Assembly (NCBI GenBank): GCA_017744315.1
Contig: JAGIBN010000006.1
Coordinates: 1-64,000, forward strand
Length of the DNA stretch: 64,000 bases
Direction: 5' to 3'
From: Porphyrobacter sp.
Lineage (GTDB): Bacteria; Pseudomonadota; Alphaproteobacteria; Sphingomonadales; Sphingomonadaceae
Shown here: positions 27,755 through 37,366 of the stretch, piece after piece
Position numbering within the stretch: the first letter of the stretch is position 1
Layout of the letters: every line of letters starts with the position of its first letter
Made by a program: the position numbers and the translations under genes
Notes under the pieces: model-generated
Told to the model about the DNA's origin: nothing
Seen by the model: the letters and a program-made list of their open reading frames with translations, nothing else
Database searches by the model: none

Positions 27755-28348
27755 GTGGCGACGGATAGCACTAGGACGCGGCTGCTCGCGGCGGCGGAAA
27801 AGATCCTTGTTGAGCAAGGCGTCAACGCGCTTTCGGTTCGGCGTGTCGGAGACGGTGCAGGCCAAAATCCCGCGCTGGTGACCTATCACTTCAAAAGCTT
27901 GTTCAACCTCCTGGACGAGCTTTGCAGCATCAACCTGGAGCCGATGCTCGAGGCCTGGACCGGGATCGGGCCGGGTCGCGGCCTCACTGCCGATGAAGTC
28001 TTGCGGCAATGGCTCGCACCGATGCTCCGGCCAGCCGCGTTCACGCCCAATGGGCGCGCACTGGCCGTGCTCGATGGGTTGGCGGCCCATGGCGAGCCGG
28101 CGCTCCGAGAGCGTGTCCTGCGCTCCATGGAAGAGTTCAGCCTGCGCCTGCGCGGGGCCTTGGCTCCCTCCCTGCCCCACCTCACGGACGACGAAATCCG
28201 GGCCCGGGTGCGCTTCATTTCCGGCGCCGCGCTCGGCCCTCCGCCGCGGACCAATACGGCGCCGTTGGCGGGCTCGGTAAGACTGGACGACATGCACTTT
28301 CTACTGCCCTTCGCGCGCGCCGCCCTCTCGCTTCCACCAGCTGAGTAA
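27755..28348 (+). CDS. TetR-family transcriptional regulator
   Basis: A 197-residue TetR regulator starting at GTG 27755. The helix-turn-helix is STRTRLLAAAEKILVEQGVNALSVRRVGDGAGQNPALVTYHF (about 5-46). The C-terminal ligand domain is helical and divergent, as usual. Immediately downstream, a tandem palindromic site (28384-28412) lies in front of the flavocytochrome genes, and the spacing makes this regulator the obvious candidate to bind it. TetR proteins normally repress until a small hydrophobic ligand binds, here plausibly an alkylphenol substrate. Confidence 0.88.
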   Translation: MATDSTRTRLLAAAEKILVEQGVNALSVRRVGDGAGQNPALVTYHFKSLFNLLDELCSINLEPMLEAWTGIGPGRGLTADEVLRQWLAPMLRPAAFTPNGRALAVLDGLAAHGEPALRERVLRSMEEFSLRLRGALAPSLPHLTDDEIRARVRFISGAALGPPPRTNTAPLAGSVRLDDMHFLLPFARAALSLPPAE

Positions 28349-28383
28349 ATGTCGCCCTTGACCTGACTGGCGAGGAGTTTATG

Positions 28384-28412
28384 CGATCGTATAAATTGTA
28401 CGATCGTATAAA
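28384..28412. promoter_or_regulatory. Tandem palindromic operator before the flavocytochrome operon
   Basis: The 12-bp sequence CGATCGTATAAA occurs twice, at 28384-28395 and 28401-28412, 17 bp apart. The second copy sits in the perfect palindrome TACGATCGTA, the first in a near match (TGCGATCGTA). The arrangement is AT-rich, 13 bp upstream of the next start codon, and fits a TetR dimer pair. TATAAA in each copy could also serve as a -10 element, so binding would block transcription. Confidence 0.6.
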
Positions 28413-28425
28413 TCTCAGAGGCACG

Positions 28426-28830
28426 ATGATCGACCGGAGAGACATGCTGAAGTGGGGCGCGGCCGCGCCTATCCTGGCAAGCGGACCTTATTCCGCGCTC
28501 GCGGCGGTCCCCGAGGGGCTGGACGCGCTGGTGGTCGATACCCGCTTTGCCGATGCGGAGCTGACGGGACTGGCCGCACGCCGGACCTTCGCGATCGACG
28601 GCGACGTTACCGCGCTCTGGTACAACACGCTCGATACCCTGTGGCGCAAGCCGGGGTTCGTGCTGGGTGGCATTACCGGCACAGACGCCCTGTTCGTGCT
28701 TGAGCGACTTGCCCTCGACTGCGGACGCAGGGTTGTGAACCGCACCGAGCTAAGGCCTGCTGCCGCCTCCGGCGTGGCCGCGATCAGCTGGGTGATCGCC
28801 CCGGTCCATCCAAGCGTCATGAAGGGCTGA
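28426..28830 (+). CDS. Small exported protein of the flavocytochrome operon (PchX-like position)
   Basis: A 134-residue protein. DRRDMLKWGAAAPILASG at the N-terminus resembles a Tat-type leader, although the RR pair is followed by DML rather than xFLK. The mature part has TFAIDGDVTALWYNTLDTLWRKPGFVLGGITGTDALFVLERLA and a C-terminal VAAISWVIAP. I do not recognise a named domain. In Pseudomonas 4-cresol operons a small protein of unknown function (PchX) accompanies the flavoprotein and cytochrome, and this gene occupies the same kind of position. GAGG lies 4 bases before the ATG at 28426. It ends 4 bp before the flavoprotein start, so the two are co-translated. Function unknown; a chaperone or substrate-delivery role is a guess. 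Confidence 0.65.
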   Translation: MIDRRDMLKWGAAAPILASGPYSALAAVPEGLDALVVDTRFADAELTGLAARRTFAIDGDVTALWYNTLDTLWRKPGFVLGGITGTDALFVLERLALDCGRRVVNRTELRPAAASGVAAISWVIAPVHPSVMKG

Positions 28831-28834
28831 GCCG

Positions 28835-30445
28835 ATGGCCGTGCTACCCCCCGACATGAACGCCGCCACGTTCGCGCAGTTGCTGGAAGAGCTCCGCGGC
28901 GCGGTCGGTGCCGACTGGCTCTGGTCTAGCGACGACGACCTCGGCCCTTATCGCGACAGCTTCTCCCCGGTGTGGGACACGGCGGAAGAGCGCCATGCGT
29001 CCGCCGCCATCGCCCCCGCCGACGTGCCGCAAGTCCAGGCGATCGTGCGCATCGCCGGCAAATACAAGGTACCGTTGTTCCCGATCTCGACGGGCAAGAA
29101 CTACGGCTATGGCGGCCCGTCGCCTAATGTGAACGGCAGTATCGTCCTGGATCTCAAGCGCCTGAACCAGGTGCTCGAAGTCGACGACAAGCGTCACTTC
29201 GCGCTGGTCGAGCCCGGCGTGTCCTACTTCGATCTCTATCGCCATATCCAGGATAAGGGGCTGAAGGTCATGATCGACTGCCCCGATCCGGGTTGGGGCA
29301 GCCCGATCGGCAATTCGCTCGAGCGCGGCATCGGCTACACCATGCCGCAGTTCCGCGATCACTTCGGCGCCAGTTGCGGGATGGAGGTGGTTCTCCCAAA
29401 CGGTGAACTCATGCGCACCGGCATGGGCGCGCTACCTGGGGCCAAGACCTGGCAGGAATACCGCTATGGCTTCGGGCCCGATCCGGCAGGCCTGTTCGCC
29501 CAGGGCAACTTCGGCATCGTCACCAAGATGGGCTTCCGTCTAATGCCGTTGCCCGAACACTATCGAACCGGCCTCATCACCGTCCCCAAGCGGCGCGACT
29601 TCGTGAAGCTGGTGGAACACGTGAACTACTTGTCCGACAGTTCGATGTGCGGCGAGGCGGTCTATGGCAGTCCCTTGCAACGGCTGATGGGCGATCCCGC
29701 CTTCCTGGCCATCGCGACCAAACTCGGCGGTCCGTCCGATGCCGAGATGGATGCGGCGGCCGAGCACGCGGGTCTCCCGAGCTGGCAGGTGGATTTGCAG
29801 TTCTTCGGGCCCGAGGCGACGACCAAGGCCAACTGGGACTATGCCAAGAGCCGCATCCTGTCCGACATCCCGGGCGCCAAGGCGATCGACGGCGATCAGT
29901 TCCCACTCCCGGCGACCGAGGAGCAACTGCTCAACAAGACCCAACCCTATCAGACCGGCATTCGCCGCTTCGGAGCGCTCGGCGTGCCGAGTCTCGGCAT
30001 CTGGCGGATCGTCGGGGACAACGGTCATGTCGGCTTCTTCCCGATCCTGCCGCGCAGTGGTGAAGCGGTGTTCGAGATGCAACGCGTGCTCGGCGATGCG
30101 TTGAAGGAATTCCCGCTGCGGCCCTTCTTCAACGCCACCACAGCGCCGCTCTATTGGCACACCTACGCGTTCCAGATGGTCTTCGCGCCATCGGTGAAGC
30201 ACGACGATCCGGCCCACAACGCGATCGTCCACCGGGCCATGAAGAAGGTCGTGGCCGTGGCGGCCGAACATGGCTGGGGCGACTATCGCGCAGCTCCAAT
30301 CTACCAGGACCACGTTTCCGATACCTACAGCTTCAACGGGCATTCCCTCCGCCGCTTCCACGAGCAGTTGAAGGACGCCATTGATCCCGACGGTATCATC
30401 GCGCCGGGCCGCGGCGGCATCTGGCCGAGGAGATTCCGGAAATGA
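28835..30445 (+). CDS. 4-cresol dehydrogenase-like flavoprotein subunit (VAO family)
   Basis: A 536-residue flavoprotein of the vanillyl-alcohol oxidase/PCMH family. The FAD-binding part has PISTGKNYGYGG near residues 86-97, VLDLKRLNQVLEVD, ALVEPGVSYFDLYRHI and GNSLERGIGYTM. GASCGMEVVLPNGELMRTGM and QGNFGIVTKMGFRLMP follow. These closely match the 4-cresol dehydrogenase (hydroxylating) flavoprotein, which oxidises 4-alkylphenols by hydride removal and water addition. Its stop overlaps the cytochrome c start by 4 bases, as expected for a flavocytochrome pair. Substrates could be 4-cresol, eugenol, vanillyl alcohol or another 4-alkylphenol. It lacks a signal peptide; periplasmic placement may depend on its partners. 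Confidence 0.88.
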   Translation: MAVLPPDMNAATFAQLLEELRGAVGADWLWSSDDDLGPYRDSFSPVWDTAEERHASAAIAPADVPQVQAIVRIAGKYKVPLFPISTGKNYGYGGPSPNVNGSIVLDLKRLNQVLEVDDKRHFALVEPGVSYFDLYRHIQDKGLKVMIDCPDPGWGSPIGNSLERGIGYTMPQFRDHFGASCGMEVVLPNGELMRTGMGALPGAKTWQEYRYGFGPDPAGLFAQGNFGIVTKMGFRLMPLPEHYRTGLITVPKRRDFVKLVEHVNYLSDSSMCGEAVYGSPLQRLMGDPAFLAIATKLGGPSDAEMDAAAEHAGLPSWQVDLQFFGPEATTKANWDYAKSRILSDIPGAKAIDGDQFPLPATEEQLLNKTQPYQTGIRRFGALGVPSLGIWRIVGDNGHVGFFPILPRSGEAVFEMQRVLGDALKEFPLRPFFNATTAPLYWHTYAFQMVFAPSVKHDDPAHNAIVHRAMKKVVAVAAEHGWGDYRAAPIYQDHVSDTYSFNGHSLRRFHEQLKDAIDPDGIIAPGRGGIWPRRFRK

Positions 30446-30858
30446 CCCGTCGCTTGTCCCTCGCCCTAGCGACCCTGGCGGCGACCGGCCTGCTCGGCGT
30501 GGCTGGCGTCGCGATTGCCCAGGGAGGGCAAGCCCCGGCCGCGCCCAAGGTGGTCAAGGCCGACCTGCCTGGACGGACAGTGTTCGAACACCAGTGCGCC
30601 CCATGTCACGGGGCCGGTCCTGGAGACGATGGCGCACCCATGCTTCCGGGGACGGCAGCGCTGACGCGGCGATATGGCGGAGAGATGGCCGGCGCGCTTG
30701 AACTGCGCGACGATCTTGACGGCGACGCGCTCCGGCTGTTCGTCCGTCATGGTATCGGAGCGATGCCGAGCTTCCGTAAGGCGGAACTGAGCGACGCCGA
30801 TATCGACGCCATCGCCGCCTATCTCAAAGCCACGGCGGAGCAGTCACTGCGCCAATAG
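30442..30858 (+). CDS. Cytochrome c partner of the flavoprotein
   Basis: A 138-residue c-type cytochrome with a signal peptide (ending GVAIAQGG). One heme site CAPCH lies near residues 53-57, and the distal methionine is probably in HGIGAMPSFRKAELSD. The region resembles small cytochrome subunits of PCMH and eugenol hydroxylase. It should accept electrons from the upstream flavoprotein and pass them to the respiratory chain. Start and flavoprotein stop overlap by 4 bases. The gene converges on an AraC regulator 18 bp away. Confidence 0.9.
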   Translation: MTRRLSLALATLAATGLLGVAGVAIAQGGQAPAAPKVVKADLPGRTVFEHQCAPCHGAGPGDDGAPMLPGTAALTRRYGGEMAGALELRDDLDGDALRLFVRHGIGAMPSFRKAELSDADIDAIAAYLKATAEQSLRQ

Positions 30859-30876
30859 TGGGAGCCGCGCGCGGGG

Positions 30877-31662
30877 TCATTGATAGAAGCTGGAAGGCGA
30901 GACGCCGAAGTGTCGGCGGAACATAGCCGCAAACGCGCTCTGGCTGGCATAGCCGCTGTCCAGAGCCACATCGATGATACGGTCACCGCGGGCCAGGCGT
31001 TCGAGCGCGAATAGCAGGCGGGCCTGTTGGCGCCATTGGCCGAAGGTTAGCCCCGTCTCCCGCCGAAACAGACGCTGCACGGTCCGCGCGGTCACGCCAA
31101 CAGCCCGGCCCCATTCGGCGACGCAGAACTCCTGTTCGGGAGCCTCGGTCAGGGCTTCGCAGATACGCCGCAAGCGTGGGTCACCTGGCATCGGGAGATG
31201 CAGCGGCAAGATGGAAATGATCTGCAGCTCATCGAGGAGAAGCTGCATTACGCGGTCATCGCGCGAGCCCAATACGTAATCGAATGGCACCGAGGTCGCG
31301 GCGAGAATTAGTTCGCGCAGCAACGGGCCCACCGCGAGCACGCTGCTTGATGAGGGCAAGTCGGGTGCAGCTCTGGGCGCCACGAAAACCGTTCGCATCT
31401 TCACGTCTCCGCACATCCGCACCTCGTGGCTGACCCCGGGAACCAGCCATACGGCACGCGTCGGGGGCACAACCCAGTATCCAGCGGCCGACCGGATGAT
31501 CATCACTCCCTCGATGGCATAGAGGAGCTGAGCGCGCTCGTGGGTGTGCTCCCCAGTCGAAGTGGCATTGGGATAGTCCGCGGCCAGCGCAGAGACCGGA
31601 CGCGACGCAGCCTCATGACGGGCGAGAAGTTCGGCGTCGGGTATGTCGTTCTTGCGATACAT
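30877..31662 (-). CDS. AraC-family transcriptional regulator
   Basis: A 261-residue AraC regulator. The N-terminal cupin-like half has EHTHERAQLLYAIEGVMIIRSAAG and WLVPGVSHEVRMCGD. The C-terminal double helix-turn-helix is visible as VAEWGRAVGVTARTVQRLFRRETGLTFGQWRQQARL and IIDVALDSGYASQSAFAAMFRRHFGVSPSSF. The combination matches the AraC group that often regulates a divergent transporter. It is divergent from the EamA transporter across 70 bp and probably controls it. The ATG at 31662 is chosen; an upstream TTG at 31692 is less likely. Confidence 0.9.
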   Translation of the reverse strand: MYRKNDIPDAELLARHEAASRPVSALAADYPNATSTGEHTHERAQLLYAIEGVMIIRSAAGYWVVPPTRAVWLVPGVSHEVRMCGDVKMRTVFVAPRAAPDLPSSSSVLAVGPLLRELILAATSVPFDYVLGSRDDRVMQLLLDELQIISILPLHLPMPGDPRLRRICEALTEAPEQEFCVAEWGRAVGVTARTVQRLFRRETGLTFGQWRQQARLLFALERLARGDRIIDVALDSGYASQSAFAAMFRRHFGVSPSSFYQ

Positions 31663-31732
31663 TGGGTCTCTATAGCGTGAGACGGACCACAACTTAAGCG
31701 CCTAGCTGACCGGATCGGAACTGGAGTCACCC

Positions 31733-32647
31733 ATGCGCATCACGCCCTACCTTTACCCGTTGCTCGCCATCTTGCTCTGGGCGGGAAATGTCGTCGTCTC
31801 GCGGCTGTCGGTGCACCTGATCGGCCCCCAGGCGATAACGTTCTATCGGCTGCTTCTTGCTGCGCTGCTGATGACCCTGTTCGTGGGCCTGCCAGCGTGG
31901 CGCAATCGCCTTGCGCTCAGGCGCCAGCTTGGCGAACTTGCAGTTCTCGGCTTCCTCGCCATGTGCCTGTTTCAGAGCTTGTCCTATCTGGCCGCTGAAT
32001 CGACCAACGCGACGAACATGGCAGTGTTCACGGCGCTCGTCCCGCTCCTGACGGTCTTGCTCAGCATTCCCTTGCTGGGCGACAAGCCCACCACCGGTCT
32101 TCTCGCCGGCGGTGTCCTTTCGCTCGGAGGCTTGATCCATCTCGTCAGCGGAGGCGATCCACGAAGCCTACTCAATGGAGGCCTCCACGTTGGCGATATG
32201 CTCATGCTGATAGCGGCGCTGGTTTATGCGCTCTACGGGGTTCTGCTGAAGCGTTGGCAACCTGACCTGCCCGGTTGGCAGTCAACCTATGGCCAGGCGC
32301 TCTGCGCGCTTGCGATCATGTTTCCGGCCTTTCTCGCTACTCCGCCAGAACTGCGCCAGCTCGATATGCGCACCCTCCCGTTGATCGTCTACGCTGGCGC
32401 CTTTGCGTCGGTTCTCCTGCCCTTCCTATGGATCCGCGGCATCGAGCAGCTCGGACCGAGCCGATGTGCGATCTTCATGAACCTGCTCCCGGTGTTCACC
32501 GCGGCGATCGCGATCGTGGTCCTCGGCGAGCCGGTGCACGCCTATCACGTCGTTGGCGGCGTCATGGTGCTCGCCGGGGTCGCCTGCGCGCAGCTGTTTC
32601 GTCGGCCGATCGCCGGACCAAGTTGGAGACCCAGCCTGGAGCCTTGA
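31733..32647 (+). CDS. EamA/DMT-family transporter
   Basis: A 304-residue membrane protein with about ten hydrophobic helices and two EamA repeats. The first opens PLLAILLWAGNVVVSRLSV...ITFYRLLLAALLM and the second GDMLMLIAALVYALYGVLLKRW. Such drug/metabolite transporters export small metabolites or amino-acid-like compounds from the cytoplasm. It pairs with the divergent AraC gene. The substrate cannot be predicted. The C-terminal 20 residues are hydrophilic. Confidence 0.9.
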   Translation: MRITPYLYPLLAILLWAGNVVVSRLSVHLIGPQAITFYRLLLAALLMTLFVGLPAWRNRLALRRQLGELAVLGFLAMCLFQSLSYLAAESTNATNMAVFTALVPLLTVLLSIPLLGDKPTTGLLAGGVLSLGGLIHLVSGGDPRSLLNGGLHVGDMLMLIAALVYALYGVLLKRWQPDLPGWQSTYGQALCALAIMFPAFLATPPELRQLDMRTLPLIVYAGAFASVLLPFLWIRGIEQLGPSRCAIFMNLLPVFTAAIAIVVLGEPVHAYHVVGGVMVLAGVACAQLFRRPIAGPSWRPSLEP

Positions 32648-32759
32648 GGACCGACGGAATCTGATGGGGCCAAGGAGTCAGGCGACTTTTCGAATAATTT
32701 ACAGTCCACGCTCTGACTCTTTACCCACAACGCTGCGGGCGGGCTTCATATGACGGTGC

Positions 32760-33962
32760 ATGATGCCCCGTCGCAAATTGTGGATCGGCGTTTCCGCCAT
32801 TGCCGCGCTGATCGTGATTTTCCTGATCTGGCGTACCTTCTTCGCCGCAGCTGAGCCCCCCGCCTTGCTCACCGCCGAGGTAACTCGCGGGGATTTCGTG
32901 CAGACGGTGGAGGCGACCGGAACGATAGAGCCGAAGGAACTTGTGAGCGTTGGCGCCCAGGTGTCCGGTCGGCTGGAGAAGCTGACCGTCCGTGTGGGCC
33001 AAACCGTCCGCCAGGGTGACTTGATCGCCGAGATCGACGCGCAGACCCAGACCAACTCGCTCAAGACCGCCCGCGCCGAACTGGCGAACATGCAGGCGCA
33101 GCGGGCGTCTCGTCAGGCAACGCTGGCCCGGGCCGAGCAGACCTTTGCGCGCCAGCAGGCGATGGTGCCAGGCGAGGCTACCTCTCTGGCGGACTACGAC
33201 GCAGCAGAGACCGAGCTGAAAGCAGCCCGGGCGGAGATCGCGGCCATCGACGCGCAGATCCAACAGGCAAGCGTCAACGTGAACACCGCAGAGGTCAACC
33301 TGGGCTACACCCGCATCGTCGCGCCTATGGACGGCGTCGTAGTCGCGGTCGTCACCCAGCAGGGCCAGACCGTTAACGCCAACCAGTCCGCACCGACCAT
33401 CGTCATTCTCGCCAAGCTCGATGTAATGGAAGTGAAGGCGGAAATTTCCGAGGCCGATGTGATCCGGGTGGAACCGGGGATGCCGGTCTATTTCACCATC
33501 CTTGGTGACCCGGACCACCGCTACGAGACGAACCTGCTCCAGGTCGAACCTGCACCGGAGTCGATCGTCGATGAGGTCAATTCGACCAATTCGTCCTCCT
33601 CCGGCAGCAGCAGTTCCTCGGCAATCTACTACAACGCCCTGTTCGAGGTGCCCAATACTGACGGTCGGCTCCGCGCGCTGATGACGGCGCAGGTGTCGAT
33701 CGTGCTAGCCAAGAAGAGCAACGTCCAGCTCGTTCCATCGGCGGCGCTGGGAGCGAAGGGCAAGGACGGCACATATGCCGTGCGCGTGGTCGATGCACAG
33801 GGCCAGATCGCCTCGCGACAGGTAAAGATCGGCCTCAACAACAACATCTCGGCCGAAGTCCTCAGCGGACTCAAGCTGGGCGAGAAGGCGGTTGTCGGCG
33901 AAGCGAGCCCGACCTCTGACAGCAATAGCGGCGGCCGCCCGATGGGCCCGCCACCGTTCTGA
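32760..33962 (+). CDS. macA: MacA-like periplasmic adaptor protein
   Basis: A 400-residue membrane-fusion protein with an N-terminal anchor ([20 protein letters not shown]). A split lipoyl domain ([31 protein letters not shown] and [31 protein letters not shown]) encloses a long helical hairpin, about residues 95-180. A beta-barrel and membrane-proximal domain follow. It links the MacB ABC transporter to a TolC-type channel, and all three genes are adjacent. A serine-rich stretch, [10 protein letters not shown] at about 279-288, interrupts the beta-barrel domain. Its stop is 7 bp before the macB start. Confidence 0.9.
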   Translation: MMPRRKLWIGVSAIAALIVIFLIWRTFFAAAEPPALLTAEVTRGDFVQTVEATGTIEPKELVSVGAQVSGRLEKLTVRVGQTVRQGDLIAEIDAQTQTNSLKTARAELANMQAQRASRQATLARAEQTFARQQAMVPGEATSLADYDAAETELKAARAEIAAIDAQIQQASVNVNTAEVNLGYTRIVAPMDGVVVAVVTQQGQTVNANQSAPTIVILAKLDVMEVKAEISEADVIRVEPGMPVYFTILGDPDHRYETNLLQVEPAPESIVDEVNSTNSSSSGSSSSSAIYYNALFEVPNTDGRLRALMTAQVSIVLAKKSNVQLVPSAALGAKGKDGTYAVRVVDAQGQIASRQVKIGLNNNISAEVLSGLKLGEKAVVGEASPTSDSNSGGRPMGPPPF

Positions 33963-33969
33963 GGGCGCC

Positions 33970-35919
33970 GTGACCGATACCCCCCTTCTCTCCTTGCGCA
34001 AGGTGCGGCGCGAATACCCTTCGGGCGACGGCGTGTTCGCCGCACTGAAGGGCGTCGACCTCGAAATCCGTTCCGGCGAGATGGTCGCGATCGTCGGCGC
34101 CTCGGGCTCCGGCAAGTCGACGCTGATGAACATCCTGGGCTGCCTCGACCGCCCAAGCGCCGGCAGTTACGCCGTCAGCGGCCGGGAGACCGGCGAACTC
34201 GAGCCCGATGAACTCGCCGCGCTGCGGCGCGAGCACTTCGGCTTTATCTTCCAGCGCTATCACCTGCTGTCCGACCTGCCCGCGCAGGGTAACGTAGAGG
34301 TACCAGCCATCTACGCCGGCAGCCCGCGCCCGGTGCGCCAGGCACGGGCGGCGGCGCTGCTCGGGCGCCTCGGCCTGGCAGAGCGGACCGGGCATCGTCC
34401 AGGCCAGCTCTCCGGCGGACAGCAACAGCGGGTCTCGATCGCCCGTGCGCTGATGAACGGCGGCGAGGTCATCCTGGCGGACGAGCCGACCGGCGCTCTC
34501 GACAGCGCGAGCGGTGAAGAGGTCATGCGCATTCTTGGCGAACTCCACGCCGAGGGTCACACTGTGATCCTGGTGACGCACGACATGGCCGTCGCCGAAC
34601 ACGCCGACCGCATCATCGAAATCCACGACGGCGAGATTGTCGGCGACCGCACCAAGCGCGAGCATGCCGAAGCTCGTGGATTGCCGCCGAGAGCGGTGAA
34701 TGGCAGCGGCTGGCAACAACTGGCCGATCGCTTTCGCGAGGCGTTCCGCATGGCCCTGCTGGCGATGTCGGCGCACAAGCTGCGCACGTTCCTGACCATG
34801 CTCGGGATCATCATCGGCATCACCTCCGTCGTCTCGGTCGTGGCGCTGGGCAACGGATCCCAGCAGCGCATCCTCGAGAACATCAGCAGCCTGGGGACCA
34901 ACACGCTCGACCTCTATCCCGGCAAGAGCTTCGGAGACATGCGTTCCAGCCGGATAGAAACGCTGGTTCCAGCGGATGCCGAAGCGCTCGCTGGGCAGCC
35001 CTACATCGACAGCGTCACGCCCAGCGTGTCGAGCAATGTCACGGCGCGGTTTCGCAACGTGGCAGCAACCGCACAGGTGAACGGCGTGGGCGAAGGGTAC
35101 TTCCGCGTGAAGGCCTCCAAGCTCGTCGCGGGAAGTCTGTTCGGACCAGCCAGCGTCACCATGAGAGCCCAGGAAGCGGTGATCGACGAGGACACGCGCG
35201 ACACCCTGTTCGTGAACGGAGAGGAACCGATCGGCCAGGTGGTCATGCTCGGCAACGTTCCCGTGCGTGTGATCGGCGTGGTCGAGACTACCCAGGCGGG
35301 GCCAGGCGGGAGCGACAGCCTGGTGTTCTACCTTCCCTACACCACAGTCATGACGCGGATGCTGGGCCAGGCCTATCTCAGCAGCATCACGGTGCGGGTG
35401 GCCGACGATGCCGACATGTCCGCCGCCGAAGGGGCGGTGACCAAGCTGATGACCACGCGGCATGGCACGGTCGACTTCTTCATCCGCAACACCGACGACA
35501 TTCGTCAGACCATCACCAGCACCACCCAGACCATGACGCTGCTAATCGCCGCGATTGCCGTGATCTCGCTGATCGTCGGCGGCATCGGCGTGATGAACAT
35601 CATGCTGGTCTCCGTAACCGAGCGGACCAGCGAGATTGGCGTGCGCATGGCGGTGGGCGCGCGCCAGTCCGACATTCTGCAGCAATTCCTGATCGAAGCG
35701 GTTCTCGTGTGCCTGCTTGGCGGCGTGGCCGGGGTGCTTCTGGCGCTCGGCATCGGAGTCCTGTTCGGGTGGAGCAACTCCAGCTTCCCGATGGTGTTCT
35801 CCGCGACCTCCATCATCGTGGCATTCGCCTGTTCGACCTTGATCGGGATGGTCTTCGGCTTCCTCCCGGCCCGCCGCGCCGCGCGGCTCGATCCGGTCGA
35901 TGCCCTCTCGAGAGATTGA
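33970..35919 (+). CDS. macB: MacB-like ABC transporter, fused ATPase and permease
   Basis: A 649-residue MacB-type transporter. The N-terminal ATPase has Walker [13 protein letters not shown] near residues 43-54, signature [15 protein letters not shown] near 145-159 and Walker [13 protein letters not shown]. Then come a first membrane helix ([24 protein letters not shown]), a large periplasmic domain and three C-terminal helices of the FtsX type ([26 protein letters not shown]). It exports substrates such as macrolides, lipopeptides or signal peptides through the adaptor and TolC channel. The start is GTG 33970, just after GAGGG; the frame extends upstream into macA without support. Confidence 0.92.
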   Translation: MTDTPLLSLRKVRREYPSGDGVFAALKGVDLEIRSGEMVAIVGASGSGKSTLMNILGCLDRPSAGSYAVSGRETGELEPDELAALRREHFGFIFQRYHLLSDLPAQGNVEVPAIYAGSPRPVRQARAAALLGRLGLAERTGHRPGQLSGGQQQRVSIARALMNGGEVILADEPTGALDSASGEEVMRILGELHAEGHTVILVTHDMAVAEHADRIIEIHDGEIVGDRTKREHAEARGLPPRAVNGSGWQQLADRFREAFRMALLAMSAHKLRTFLTMLGIIIGITSVVSVVALGNGSQQRILENISSLGTNTLDLYPGKSFGDMRSSRIETLVPADAEALAGQPYIDSVTPSVSSNVTARFRNVAATAQVNGVGEGYFRVKASKLVAGSLFGPASVTMRAQEAVIDEDTRDTLFVNGEEPIGQVVMLGNVPVRVIGVVETTQAGPGGSDSLVFYLPYTTVMTRMLGQAYLSSITVRVADDADMSAAEGAVTKLMTTRHGTVDFFIRNTDDIRQTITSTTQTMTLLIAAIAVISLIVGGIGVMNIMLVSVTERTSEIGVRMAVGARQSDILQQFLIEAVLVCLLGGVAGVLLALGIGVLFGWSNSSFPMVFSATSIIVAFACSTLIGMVFGFLPARRAARLDPVDALSRD

Positions 35920-35922
35920 ACC

Positions 35923-37329
35923 ATGGTAACCCCAACCCCTTCCGCATCCAGCCGGGTCCTTCGCCTGGCGGTGCTTCCCATTCTGCTGGCGAGCGCGGGT
36001 TGCGCCTCGCTCACGCAGACCGACTACGCCGCGCCGTCCTTGCCGGTCGAAGCCGCCTGGTCTGAGCAGCCGGGCGGCGTCTCCGCCCAGCAGACCGGCC
36101 CCTGGTGGGATGAGTTCAACGACAGCGAGCTTTCGGCGCTGGTCGACCGCGTGCTCACCGAAAACGCCGATCTCGCCGCCGCCGGAACGCGGTTGAAGCA
36201 GGCGCGCCTGTCGGCGGACCTGGCTACCAGCCAGCTTCTCCCCTCGCTCAGCGCGAACCTGTCGAACGGTGTGTCGAAGACATTCGACAGCGGCATCTCC
36301 TGGAACGAGAGCGCATCGGGCAGCCTGGGGGCTTCATGGGAAGTCGATCTGTTCGGCAGGCTCGATTCAGAGCGCGACGCCGCCGGATGGGAAGCCAAGG
36401 CCACCGAGCAGGACCTCGCCGCCACCCGCCTTGCCTTGGCCGGCACGACCGTCAGCGCGTGGTGGCAACTGGCTTACGTCAACGAACGTATCGCACTCTC
36501 CGAACAGAGCCTCGTCTACACGCGCAAGATCCTGGACCTGACCACCCGGCAACATGAAGCGGGCGAAGTCTCGCGTTTGGACATCAGCGAGGCTGAGCAG
36601 TCCTTGGCCACGCAAGAGGCCTCCCTAACCCAGCTCAAGCAGAGCCGGGTCGAAACGCGCAATGCGCTGGCCGCGCTGCTCGGACGGCAAGTTTACGATG
36701 GACCCGAGCGCTTGGCCCTCCCCGTCGAGCAGCTTCCAGCGGTGGATGCGGGTATCCCGGCCGAATTGCTGGCGCGCCGTCCGGATCTCGCGGCAGCCGA
36801 GTTGCGCCTACGCAAGACCCTCGCCACGTCCGATGCCACGGTTGCCAGCTACTACCCCCGCCTGTCTCTGACCGGCGCGCTCGGGACGACAAGCGATACG
36901 CTGTTGGCCTACCTCGCCAATCCCGTAGCGACGATCGGCGCCGCGCTTTCCCAAACGGTGCTCAATCCCGATCGGATCCGCCTGGGCACCAAGATCGCCC
37001 GCGCCGACTACGAGGTTGCCGTCGATCAGTTCCGCCAGACTTTCTACGATGCCCTGCGCGACACCGGGAACGCCCTGTCCGCTCGGGAGCACTACCTCAC
37101 GCAGGGACAAGCCATAGCGCGCAACCTGGCCGCGTCGCAGGATGCGGAAACGCTCTACGCCCGCCAGTACGCTGCCGGGCAGGTCGCGCTTCGAAGCTGG
37201 CTCGATGCCCAGGAGCGATTGCGAAGCGCAGAAGCCAGCGCGGCCGAGAACCGGCTGAACCAACTCAATGCGCAAGTCGCACTCCACCAGGCGCTGGGCG
37301 GGGATGCTACCACCGTGCCGGGTGCATGA
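35923..37329 (+). CDS. NodT/OprM-type outer-membrane efflux lipoprotein
   Basis: A 468-residue RND-type outer-membrane factor. The signal peptide ends in a lipobox, LLASAGC, with lipidation at about Cys27. The paired outer-membrane efflux repeats follow: WWDEFNDSELSALVDRVLTENADLAAAGTRLKQARL and, in the second half, IPAELLARRPDLAAAELRLRKTLA. These match the NodT/OprM consensus. It should trimerise to form the exit duct for MacAB, whose genes end 3 bp upstream. Confidence 0.93.
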   Translation: MVTPTPSASSRVLRLAVLPILLASAGCASLTQTDYAAPSLPVEAAWSEQPGGVSAQQTGPWWDEFNDSELSALVDRVLTENADLAAAGTRLKQARLSADLATSQLLPSLSANLSNGVSKTFDSGISWNESASGSLGASWEVDLFGRLDSERDAAGWEAKATEQDLAATRLALAGTTVSAWWQLAYVNERIALSEQSLVYTRKILDLTTRQHEAGEVSRLDISEAEQSLATQEASLTQLKQSRVETRNALAALLGRQVYDGPERLALPVEQLPAVDAGIPAELLARRPDLAAAELRLRKTLATSDATVASYYPRLSLTGALGTTSDTLLAYLANPVATIGAALSQTVLNPDRIRLGTKIARADYEVAVDQFRQTFYDALRDTGNALSAREHYLTQGQAIARNLAASQDAETLYARQYAAGQVALRSWLDAQERLRSAEASAAENRLNQLNAQVALHQALGGDATTVPGA

Positions 37330-37366
37330 GCCCCAAAGTCCCCCGTTGAAAAGAAGGGTTGTAACA

